The notes under the pieces were generated by a model, which was not told the DNA's origin, searched no databases, and saw only the letters and a program-made list of their open reading frames with translations. A DNA stretch of 12,952 bases, taken from the NCBI GenBank assembly GCA_030831725.1, contig JAURKN010000162.1:1-12952 (forward strand), read 5' to 3'. Source of the DNA: Ferruginibacter sp. Its GTDB lineage: Bacteria; Bacteroidota; Bacteroidia; Chitinophagales; Chitinophagaceae. Positions within the stretch are counted from its first letter, which is position 1. The number at the start of each line of letters is the position of its first letter. Made by a program: the position numbers and the translations under genes. Positions 7,360 through 12,952 of this stretch are shown here, piece by piece.

Positions 7360-8625
7360 CTAGCATCTCATCAACACCTGAATCGTTTCAGGTGTTTTTT
7401 GTTCCAATATGGATATGCCATTTCCAATCAACTGTTTTAGTTTGGCAGGATCATAATGTCTGACTGTCAGCAATACCAAATTGCGCTCCATTTCAACATC
7501 GAATATTTCCCCCGCTTCGAGACACAGTGCTTCCAATCTTTCCGGCTTATCATCAACACAACACAGCAGCGATATGGCTGTTTTCTGACTCACATTCGGA
7601 TTTACACGGTGTGCACTGAATTTCGATTGAAGCCAACTTATCGTCTCATCCTCCAAAAAAGAGAAATCTCTTGAAGTGAATTTCAACAATACCTGATTCT
7701 TTTTTCTGACAATGATGGGTGGGAGAGATTTCACCACAGTCGCATCAATCCTTGATCCTTCCAGTGAAGGATCAAGAAAACTTTTGACCAAAAGCGGAAT
7801 GCCTTTGTTTTGTAATGGCTTAATGGTTTTCGGATGAATCACCTGCGCTCCGTAGTAAGCCATCTCTATCACCTCGGTAAAAGAAAGCTTCGGAATCGAC
7901 ACCGCATCATCAAACTCTTTGGGGTCGGCATTCATAATGGATTCAACATCTTTCCAAATCGTCACCGATTCCGCATTCAACACATTGGCAAAAATAGCTG
8001 CCGTATAATCACTCCCTTCTCTACCCAACGTGGTACTTTCATTTTCGTCGGTTGCTCCGATAAATCCTTGCGTTATTAATATCTGTTTGTTGGAATGTAA
8101 TTTATTTGCCGCATCGGTAATCAATTTCGAAGATTGCTCCCAATCCACTCCGGCATTTCGAAATTGATTGTCTGTTCGCAACACATCGCGAACATCAAGC
8201 CATGCGGAGGAATATCCCTTTTCCATCAATAACCCATTCATGATGATCGTACTCATCAGTTCTCCGACACAAACTATCTGGTCGTAATAGTAATCATAAT
8301 TCCTGACGGCCTGATCGTGCAAAAGCCACTCGACTTCGGTAAAAACTTCGTTAAGTTTGATTTTTGTTGAAGCCAGTTCCTTGTCTAATAGCTCTTCACA
8401 CAGAGATAGGTGAGATTTTTTCAACACATCAAATTCCATCAATGCGGTTTCTTTTTGACCTGAAGTGAAAGCATCTACCACTTTTTCGAGGGCATTCGTG
8501 GTTTTTCCCATAGCAGAAACAATAACAACAAGCTTTTCGGTGGAGTGAAGTCCTATAAGCGCACCGGAATCATTGAATCTTGAAGCATCTTTGATGCTTG
8601 CCCCGCCAAATTTGAACACTTTCAT
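7360..8625 (-). CDS. lysC: Aspartate kinase (monofunctional)
   Basis: A 421-residue cytoplasmic kinase that phosphorylates L-aspartate, the first step toward lysine/diaminopimelate, threonine and methionine. Catalytic motifs of the amino-acid kinase fold are clear: KFGGASI at 5-11, TLGREGSDYTA at 199-209, and VTIWKDVESIMNADPK at 221-236. Residues about 303-421 form a divergent ACT-like regulatory region, where lysine or threonine feedback would act; effector specificity cannot be read. It is not fused to homoserine dehydrogenase or DAP decarboxylase. The start at ATG 8625 puts KFGGAS at the usual distance; an in-frame GTG at 8643 would add six residues (MIKNQV). It is divergent from fbp across a 99-bp intergenic region with closely spaced promoter boxes. 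The gene also carries an 11-bp perfect hairpin at 7751-7776 and a foreign terminator in its 3' end. Confidence 0.93.
   Translation of the reverse strand: MKVFKFGGASIKDASRFNDSGALIGLHSTEKLVVIVSAMGKTTNALEKVVDAFTSGQKETALMEFDVLKKSHLSLCEELLDKELASTKIKLNEVFTEVEWLLHDQAVRNYDYYYDQIVCVGELMSTIIMNGLLMEKGYSSAWLDVRDVLRTDNQFRNAGVDWEQSSKLITDAANKLHSNKQILITQGFIGATDENESTTLGREGSDYTAAIFANVLNAESVTIWKDVESIMNADPKEFDDAVSIPKLSFTEVIEMAYYGAQVIHPKTIKPLQNKGIPLLVKSFLDPSLEGSRIDATVVKSLPPIIVRKKNQVLLKFTSRDFSFLEDETISWLQSKFSAHRVNPNVSQKTAISLLCCVDDKPERLEALCLEAGEIFDVEMERNLVLLTVRHYDPAKLKQLIGNGISILEQKTPETIQVLMRC
7373..7400 (+). terminator. Rho-independent terminator for the YafK-like gene, inside the lysC 3' end
   Basis: Bases 7373-7382 (AACACCTGAA) pair perfectly with 7387-7396 around the 4-base loop TCGT, and the right arm runs into TTTTTT at 7395-7400. 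That is a textbook plus-strand terminator starting 31 bp after the stop at 7342. It lies within the last codons of the convergent lysC gene (encoding KTPETIQVL). On the minus strand it is preceded by A residues and followed by no T tract, so it should not stop lysC transcription. Confidence 0.82.
7751..7776. repeat. Perfect 11-bp inverted repeat inside lysC
   Basis: Bases 7751-7761 (CTTGATCCTTC) and 7766-7776 are exact reverse complements around the 4-base loop CAGT. The hairpin encodes part of LDPSLEGSR in LysC, at the junction of catalytic and ACT-like regions. No T tract follows on either strand, so it is not a standard terminator. It could be a chance outcome of the codons used. Confidence 0.6.
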
Positions 8626-8649
8626 AACCTGATTTTTTATCACTTACCA

Positions 8650-8659
8650 TCATGCATGA
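8650..8659. promoter_or_regulatory. 10-bp palindrome in the lysC-fbp intergenic region, possible operator
   Basis: TCATGCATGA is a perfect palindrome. It occupies the place where the fbp -33 element would be expected, upstream of the -7 box at 8676-8683, and lies in the predicted lysC leader. Its position would suit a dimeric regulator acting on one or both promoters; this is inferred from position only. Confidence 0.35.
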
Positions 8660-8675
8660 GAATGATAAATAAGCT

Positions 8676-8683
8676 TACATTTG
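8676..8683 (+). promoter_or_regulatory. Bacteroidota -7 promoter element for fbp operon
   Basis: The plus strand reads TACATTTG, an exact TAnnTTTG match, 41 bp before the fbp ATG at 8725. No TTTG stands at the expected -33 distance; a palindrome lies there instead. Confidence 0.55.
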
Positions 8684-8688
8684 AGCTG

Positions 8689-8696
8689 CAAAATTA
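8689..8696 (-). promoter_or_regulatory. Bacteroidota -7 promoter element for lysC
   Basis: The minus strand reads TAATTTTG, an exact TAnnTTTG match, 63 bp before the lysC ATG at 8625. A TTTG at 8724-8721 is a possible -33 element with a somewhat long 24-bp spacer; it abuts the fbp start codon. Only 5 bp separate this box from the opposing fbp -7 box. Confidence 0.5.
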
Positions 8697-8724
8697 ATTC
8701 CTTAAGGGCATAATCCTCCACAAA

Positions 8725-9729
8725 ATGGGCGTAAACAGAAAAATTCAAACCCTCGACGAATTCACCATCCAACAGATGCGTGATTTTCCCAATGCGACCG
8801 GAGAGCTAGCCGGATTGTTGCGTGATATCGGATTGGCATCCAAAAGAGTCCATGTGGAAGTAAATAAAGCAGGTTTGGTTGACATTCTAGGTGAAGCAGG
8901 TACCACAAATGTGCAAGGTGAAGAAGTTAAAAAGCTGGATATTTTCGCCAACAATCAATTCATGGGTGTTCTTCGTCATGGCATCAGTTGCGCAGGCATA
9001 GGCAGTGAGGAGATGGATGACATCGTGGTTTTCGATGATGATATCAGCAACAATTCGAAATACGTTTGTCTTTTCGATCCTTTGGATGGATCTTCCAATA
9101 TTGATGTGAATGTATCCATAGGAACGATATTCAGTATATATCGTCGAGTCAGCGAACTGGGCAAACCAGCCACCAGAGAAGACTTTCTTCAACCAGGCAT
9201 CAATCAGGTAGCTGCTGGATATGTGATCTACGGATCATCCACCATGCTTGTGTATGCCACTCGCAGAGGTTGTCAGGGATTCACGCTTGATCAATCCATC
9301 GGCGAATTCACACTTAGTCATCCGGACATCAAATGCCCTGAAACCGGGAAAGTGTATTCTGTCAATCATGGTAATTTCTTTCAGTACAACGAAAAAGTCC
9401 AGAAATACATCACGGCTTGCCAGCAGAAGGATAAGAGTAACGGCGGACCATACACGCAGCGTTACATCGGCAGCATGGTGGCTGATGTGCATCGTAACCT
9501 GATCAAGGGGGGTATTTTCATGTACCCGGGAACCACAGACAAGCCTCAAGGAAAGCTGCGACTCCTTTATGAATGCAATCCATTTGCCTTCATCATAGAA
9601 ATCACAGGAGGGAAGGCCACAGATGGGGAACGCAGGATCCTGGAAATCAAACCAGAAAAAATCCACCAAAGAACTCCCTTCTTCGTAGGCAGCAAATTGA
9701 TGATGGAGGAATACGAACAAACGATTTGA
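8725..9729 (+). CDS. fbp: Fructose-1,6-bisphosphatase class I
   Basis: A 334-residue cytoplasmic phosphatase that hydrolyses fructose-1,6-bisphosphate to fructose-6-phosphate, the committed step of gluconeogenesis. Class I signatures are present: the metal-binding GSEEMDD (93-99) and FDPLDGSSNID (117-127), the sugar-phosphate-binding YPGTTDKPQGKLRLLYECNP in 267-286, and GGKATDGERRILE (295-307) near the C-terminus. The length equals that of typical bacterial/plant-type class I enzymes. ATG 8725 gives the standard N-terminus (KIQTLDEFTIQQMRDFPNATGEL). No Shine-Dalgarno precedes it, as usual in this phylum. It heads a plus-strand run of five genes, with the next start 11 bp after its stop. AMP inhibition, common in this class, cannot be judged from the sequence. 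Confidence 0.97.
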   Translation: MGVNRKIQTLDEFTIQQMRDFPNATGELAGLLRDIGLASKRVHVEVNKAGLVDILGEAGTTNVQGEEVKKLDIFANNQFMGVLRHGISCAGIGSEEMDDIVVFDDDISNNSKYVCLFDPLDGSSNIDVNVSIGTIFSIYRRVSELGKPATREDFLQPGINQVAAGYVIYGSSTMLVYATRRGCQGFTLDQSIGEFTLSHPDIKCPETGKVYSVNHGNFFQYNEKVQKYITACQQKDKSNGGPYTQRYIGSMVADVHRNLIKGGIFMYPGTTDKPQGKLRLLYECNPFAFIIEITGGKATDGERRILEIKPEKIHQRTPFFVGSKLMMEEYEQTI

Positions 9730-9740
9730 TTTTTTATTAG

Positions 9741-10511
9741 ATGGAAAACACACGAAAAAAAATAATATCAGTTTCCAATCTGGTTAAGAAATATGGAGAT
9801 TTTGAAGCGGTGAGATCCATTTCTTTCGATGTGTATGAAGGAGAGATTTTTGGGTTGCTAGGTCCGAATGGTGCCGGCAAGTCGACAACCCTCGAAATCA
9901 TGGAAACGCTGAGGGAGAAATCTTCCGGAAAAATCAGCATAGACGGCTTCGATCTGGATACCGATGCTTCATCCATCAAGAAAATCATTGGCGTACAATT
10001 ACAATCATCCGGTTTTTATCCCGGATTGAATCTGATTGAACTTATTCGCCTATTTGGTGGATTATATAACAAATCCGTCGAACCCATGTCGTTGCTTGAA
10101 AAGGTAAACCTGAAAGACAAGGCAAAAAACAAAACAAAGGAGTTGAGTGGGGGACAGAAGCAGCGCTTTTCCATAGCCACCACCCTGATCAACGAACCTC
10201 GCATCATTTTTTTGGATGAGCCAACTACAGGACTAGATCCACAGGCCAGAAGGAATTTATGGGATCTGATCAGACAAATCAGAGATGCAGGCACAACCGT
10301 AATCATCACCACACACTATATGGATGAGGCCGAGGAGTTATGTGACCGCATAGCCATCATGGATCAGGGAAGGATTGTAAAACTCGATTCGCCTGAAAAT
10401 ATGATTGACGAACTGGTTAAAAACGGCTTTGAAAGAAAAAAACAAGTTAAAAATGCCAATCTCGAAGATGTTTTTTTAACCCTTACCGGACATGAATGGA
10501 AAGAAGATTAA
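9741..10511 (+). CDS. ABC transporter ATP-binding protein (DrrA/CcmA-type) without adjacent permease
   Basis: A 256-residue ATPase subunit. All nucleotide-binding motifs are intact: Walker A GPNGAGKST (41-49), Q-loop near Gln86, signature LSGGQ (135-139), Walker B IIFLDE (155-160), D-loop GLD (164-166) and switch His192 (TTHYMDEAEEL). The sequence style, including the C-terminal NLEDVFLTLTG segment, is that of ABC-2-type exporters (drug, lipid or polysaccharide export), in which the membrane subunit is usually encoded next door. Here fbp precedes it by 11 bp and an FKBP gene follows after 26 bp; no ABC-2 permease exists anywhere in the window. It therefore either works with a permease encoded elsewhere or has been separated from it. 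Substrate is unknown. Confidence 0.93.
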   Translation: MENTRKKIISVSNLVKKYGDFEAVRSISFDVYEGEIFGLLGPNGAGKSTTLEIMETLREKSSGKISIDGFDLDTDASSIKKIIGVQLQSSGFYPGLNLIELIRLFGGLYNKSVEPMSLLEKVNLKDKAKNKTKELSGGQKQRFSIATTLINEPRIIFLDEPTTGLDPQARRNLWDLIRQIRDAGTTVIITTHYMDEAEELCDRIAIMDQGRIVKLDSPENMIDELVKNGFERKKQVKNANLEDVFLTLTGHEWKED

Positions 10512-10537
10512 TTTTACGTCACAATAGAAAACTCAAT

Positions 10538-11272
10538 ATGAAAAAAACAATTTGCATTTTACTGGCAAGCATCACCATTGCGCCAATCACATTCGCTCAG
10601 ACCAAAAAGACCAAACCTTCTACAACCGTAACGCCCGCACCAACAGGTAATCCGATGAAAAACGGATTGGACAGTTTCAGTTATGCGGTAGGCGTGAGTA
10701 TCGCAATGAATATGAAAGACCAAGGAATCGAGGAGCTTAACCTGCCATTGATGTCCAAGGCATTCGACGACGTATTTAAAAATCAAACCACCTTAATGAA
10801 ACCGGATATGTGCAATTCAACTTTACAACAGAAACTTCAGGAATTCAATCAAAAGAAATCTGCGGCGCAAAAAGAAATCGGTACCGCTTTTCTGGCAGAG
10901 AATAAGAAAAAGCCGGGAGTAACGACCTTGCCGAATGGGTTGCAATATGAAGTGATGACCGCAGGTGATCCGAACGGGCAGAAGCCTACAGCAAAAGACA
11001 CTGTGGTTGTACATTATGTGGGCACATTGATTGATGGTAAGGAGTTTGACAACTCAGTGAAAAGAGGAGAGCCAGCCACATTTCCTTTGGGTGGTGTGAT
11101 ACGTGGATGGACCGAAATATTACAACAAATGACGGTAGGTGCGAAATGGAAAGTATATATCCCAAGCGAGTTGGGCTACGGAGAAAGAGGTGCTGGTGGA
11201 CAGATTCCTCCTCATTCCACATTGATTTTTGAAATCAATCTTTTGGGAATCAAACCTGCAGTAGTCAAATAA
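10538..11272 (+). CDS. Secreted FKBP-type peptidyl-prolyl cis-trans isomerase (FkpA/Mip-like)
   Basis: A 244-residue exported foldase. Residues 1-21 are a signal peptide ending in TFAQ, followed by a Thr/Pro/Lys-rich linker (22-39). Residues about 40-125 form the helical FKBP N-terminal dimerisation region (DSFSYAVGVSIAMNMKDQGI), and about 150-238 form the FKBP catalytic domain with VVVHYVGTLIDGKEFDNS, GVIRGWTEILQQM, IPSELGYGERG and the closing PPHSTLIFEINLLGI. The layout is that of FkpA and Mip, periplasmic homodimeric chaperone-isomerases. There is no lipobox cysteine after the signal peptide, so it is probably soluble in the periplasm. The start at ATG 10538 was chosen to begin the signal peptide; an in-frame ATG at 10496 would overlap the ABC gene. 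Its stop overlaps the next start by one base (TAATG), suggesting translational coupling. Confidence 0.94.
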   Translation: MKKTICILLASITIAPITFAQTKKTKPSTTVTPAPTGNPMKNGLDSFSYAVGVSIAMNMKDQGIEELNLPLMSKAFDDVFKNQTTLMKPDMCNSTLQQKLQEFNQKKSAAQKEIGTAFLAENKKKPGVTTLPNGLQYEVMTAGDPNGQKPTAKDTVVVHYVGTLIDGKEFDNSVKRGEPATFPLGGVIRGWTEILQQMTVGAKWKVYIPSELGYGERGAGGQIPPHSTLIFEINLLGIKPAVVK

Positions 11273-11799
11273 TGCAAGACAGCATCATTTATCCCATCGG
11301 TCAATTTGAGCCTGCTCCATTTTCTGAAGCAATGTTGAGAGATCGAATGCTGGAAATTCGTTTCTTGCCTCAGCTTTTGGAAAACACCATCCAGCAATTG
11401 GATGAATATCAGCTCAATACCCCTTACAGAAAAGACGGTTGGACTGTAAAACAAGTTGTGCATCACATCGCTGACAGTCACATGAACGCATTTGTTCGAT
11501 TCAAACTTGCACTTACAGAAGACAATCCTACCATCAAACCATATGACCAAGACAAATGGGTGAATATGGCCGATGTTGAACTGCCTGTTAATGTGGCAAG
11601 CACATTCATTCATGCTTTGCATTTGAAATGGCATGAGTTGATGATTCATATGAGTACTGATGATTGGGAAAGAACATTGTATCATCCTGAATACGACGAA
11701 AAAATGGACATGTGGCACATGTTGGGCAAATATGCCTGGCATGGAAAACACCATGTGGCTCAAATATCAGCATTGATAGAGCGCGAGGGTTGGAAATAA
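11272..11799 (+). CDS. YfiT/DinB-superfamily protein, putative metal-dependent hydrolase or thiol transferase
   Basis: A 175-residue cytoplasmic four-helix-bundle protein of the DinB/YfiT group. The N-terminus YPIGQFEP and the segment GWTVKQVVHHIADSHMNAFVRFKLALTEDNPTIKPYDQ (56-93) are characteristic of the YfiT branch. Metal ligands should be a histidine of VVHHIADSH (His64 or 65) plus His157 and His161 in AWHGKHHVAQI, keeping the H-x3-H spacing at the C-terminal site. Bacillus YfiT binds a divalent metal, and relatives act as bacillithiol S-transferases; some Bacteroidota make bacillithiol, so such a role in electrophile detoxification is possible but not shown. The ATG overlaps the FKBP stop codon by one base, and the NUDIX gene starts 7 bp after its stop, fixing it within the operon. 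Confidence 0.87.
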   Translation: MQDSIIYPIGQFEPAPFSEAMLRDRMLEIRFLPQLLENTIQQLDEYQLNTPYRKDGWTVKQVVHHIADSHMNAFVRFKLALTEDNPTIKPYDQDKWVNMADVELPVNVASTFIHALHLKWHELMIHMSTDDWERTLYHPEYDEKMDMWHMLGKYAWHGKHHVAQISALIEREGWK

Positions 11800-11806
11800 A
11801 GGCCAA

Positions 11807-12352
11807 ATGAAAATGACAGTCAGTACAATCAGCTCGTTCCAACTCAGTGATCATCCTTATTTCAAGGCGAGAAGAGATGCGTATCAATTCGAGGATGGTA
11901 AAATCGTAGATCCCTATTTCCTTGTGGAGCTGCCTCAAAGTGCGACGGCGATGGCCCTTACAGAGGACAATAGCATTTTGTTGGTGGAACAGTATCGGCA
12001 TCCGATTGGCGAATTCATATATGAGCTGCCAGGTGGGTTCATTGAGCATGATGAAACACCGGAAATCGGAATCAGAAGGGAGCTTCTCGAAGAGACGGGG
12101 TATATTTTTGATGAGATTGTATCATTGGGAAAGACAGCTGCGAACCCGGGTGTTTTGAACAACTTTACGCATTTGTTTCTGGCTAAAGGAGGCAGACGTA
12201 TACAAGAACAACAATTGGATCAGAACGAAGAAATCAGCTTAAGACTTTTCTCGATTGATGAAGTCAAACATATGCTGATGCAAAGTGAGATCAAGCAAAG
12301 CATGCACGCCTTATGTCTTTTTTACGGATTTCGAAAATTGGGACTTTTATAA
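11807..12352 (+). CDS. NUDIX hydrolase, ADP-ribose pyrophosphatase-like
   Basis: A 181-residue hydrolase of nucleoside diphosphates linked to another moiety. The NUDIX box is complete at residues 77-99: G77-x5-E83-x7-R91-E-L-L-E-E-T-G-Y, with Glu95 and Glu96 as Mg ligands. The run GEFIYELPGGFIE before the box and the position of the box in the middle of the chain resemble ADP-ribose pyrophosphatases (NudF/YqkG group); the true substrate could differ. It is the last gene of the fbp operon, 7 bp after the YfiT-like gene. ATG 11807 is used; a second in-frame ATG at 11813 is equally possible. The last 31 bp overlap the convergent folC coding sequence. No terminator hairpin is evident after it. 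Confidence 0.92.
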   Translation: MKMTVSTISSFQLSDHPYFKARRDAYQFEDGKIVDPYFLVELPQSATAMALTEDNSILLVEQYRHPIGEFIYELPGGFIEHDETPEIGIRRELLEETGYIFDEIVSLGKTAANPGVLNNFTHLFLAKGGRRIQEQQLDQNEEISLRLFSIDEVKHMLMQSEIKQSMHALCLFYGFRKLGLL

Positions 12353-12951
12353 TGGTTTAGTTCAGCCAAAATAAAAAAGCTGCCACAAATCACAATCACA
12401 TCTTCCTCATTGGCATCTGCTTTGGCAGAATCTAATGCATCATTCACATCGTCGAAGGATTTTCCTGAAAGCCCTGACTGTATTGCCAATGCAAGTAATT
12501 CCTCATGGGGCAGGGCTCTTGGAATGTGGGCATTTGAAAAATAATATTTTGCACAGCGTGGTAAAATGTCAATCACTTTTCCAAGGTCTTTGTCTCGAAC
12601 AAATCCCATGATGAAATGACAATGCGAATGCGGATGATTTTCCTGTAAATGGTTCAATATTTCATTAATACCCTCGGTGTTGTGAGCGACATCGCAGTAT
12701 AAGTAAGGGTTTGAACAAATTAGATCCCATCGTCCATGTATGCCTGTGAGTTGCTTTACGTGAGCCAAAGCGTATTTCTCATTTTCAGGGTCAATCGGGA
12801 AACCAAGCTTGTGCAACATGTATTCGGCAGCCAAGACAGTTTTGATGTTTTTTAATTGGTATGATCCGGAAAGGTCCAGTTGAAAATGTTCCGTGTGGCC
12901 GTTAAAAGTATCGGTGACGTCACATTCTATGGAATTGTGATTCAGCTTTAC
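12322..12951 (-). CDS. folC: Bifunctional folylpolyglutamate/dihydrofolate synthase FolC, C-terminal part (5' end beyond window)
   Basis: The last 209 residues of a Mur-ligase-fold enzyme are visible, from the right edge to the TAA at 12322-12324; the start and ATP-binding half lie outside. FolC joins glutamate to dihydropteroate or to folates using ATP. Recognisable elements are FQLDLSGSYQLKNIKTVLAA at the end of the central domain, and HGRWDLICSNPYLYCDVAHNTEGINEIL, the FolC version of the D-x-AHN motif that opens the C-terminal domain. The following FIMGFVRDKDLGKVIDILP matches the expected Rossmann-like domain. An apparent start at 12834 is only an internal TTG codon; the frame is open beyond it to the edge. 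The gene ends inside the 3' end of the NUDIX gene (31-bp tail-to-tail overlap). Confidence 0.92.
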   Translation of the reverse strand, partial: VKLNHNSIECDVTDTFNGHTEHFQLDLSGSYQLKNIKTVLAAEYMLHKLGFPIDPENEKYALAHVKQLTGIHGRWDLICSNPYLYCDVAHNTEGINEILNHLQENHPHSHCHFIMGFVRDKDLGKVIDILPRCAKYYFSNAHIPRALPHEELLALAIQSGLSGKSFDDVNDALDSAKADANEEDVIVICGSFFILAELNHYKSPNFRNP

Positions 12952-12952
12952 A

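Noticed and set aside
8626..8724. Possible lysine riboswitch upstream of lysC.
   Set aside because: The predicted leader is under 70 nt, far too short for the lysine aptamer, and no matching helices are visible.
9235..9753. A 172-residue reading frame antisense to fbp.
   Set aside because: It is antisense to well-conserved FBPase coding sequence and its translation has no family resemblance or promoter.
11212..11763. A 183-residue reading frame antisense to the YfiT-like gene.
   Set aside because: The plus-strand frame carries the conserved YfiT segments and metal histidines; the His/Met-rich antisense peptide is a shadow of those codons.

Overview
The window looks like chromosomal core DNA from a member of the Bacteroidota, probably in the Chitinophagales/Sphingobacteriales/Saprospiria range. 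This placement is inferred, not searched. It rests on four things: several exact matches to the Bacteroidota -7 promoter element TAnnTTTG just upstream of genes; the absence of clear Shine-Dalgarno sequences before almost every start codon; a paired active/inactive M16 zinc-protease operon typical of the phylum; and moderately AT-rich, tightly packed DNA. Two genes run off the edges. No gap exceeds 300 bases; the largest is the 236-bp purK/hppD intergenic region. I see no tRNA, rRNA, CRISPR array, insertion sequence, phage gene or integration site.

Layout. (1) 1-3379, minus strand: two consecutive M16 (insulinase-like) peptidase genes. The upstream one carries the zinc motif HxxEH. The downstream one lacks it, has an extra C-terminal domain and is cut by the left edge. 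Both have signal peptides, so this is probably an envelope protease pair. (2) 3492-5128, minus strand: purK-purE, the two-step carboxylation of AIR in purine synthesis, closed by a rho-independent terminator that sits next to the promoter of the M16 operon. (3) 5365-7342, plus strand: 4-hydroxyphenylpyruvate dioxygenase (tyrosine catabolism), then a secreted YafK/DpaA-like L,D-transpeptidase-fold protein whose terminator lies inside the 3' end of the convergent next gene. (4) 7360-8625, minus strand: monofunctional aspartate kinase. (5) 8725-12352, plus strand: a five-gene probable operon of fructose-1,6-bisphosphatase, an ABC transporter ATPase without a visible permease, a secreted FKBP-type prolyl isomerase, a YfiT/DinB-superfamily protein and a NUDIX hydrolase. 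(6) 12322-12951, minus strand: the C-terminal half of FolC, overlapping the NUDIX gene tail to tail.

The genes are mostly housekeeping metabolism (purine, folate, aspartate-family amino acids, gluconeogenesis, tyrosine breakdown) interleaved with envelope functions (M16 pair, L,D-transpeptidase fold, FKBP foldase). I did not find a convincing undescribed system. The most interesting material is regulatory and architectural: closely spaced divergent -7 boxes with a palindrome between lysC and fbp, a terminator embedded antisense in lysC, a perfect 11-bp hairpin inside lysC, and an orphan ABC ATPase in a mixed operon.
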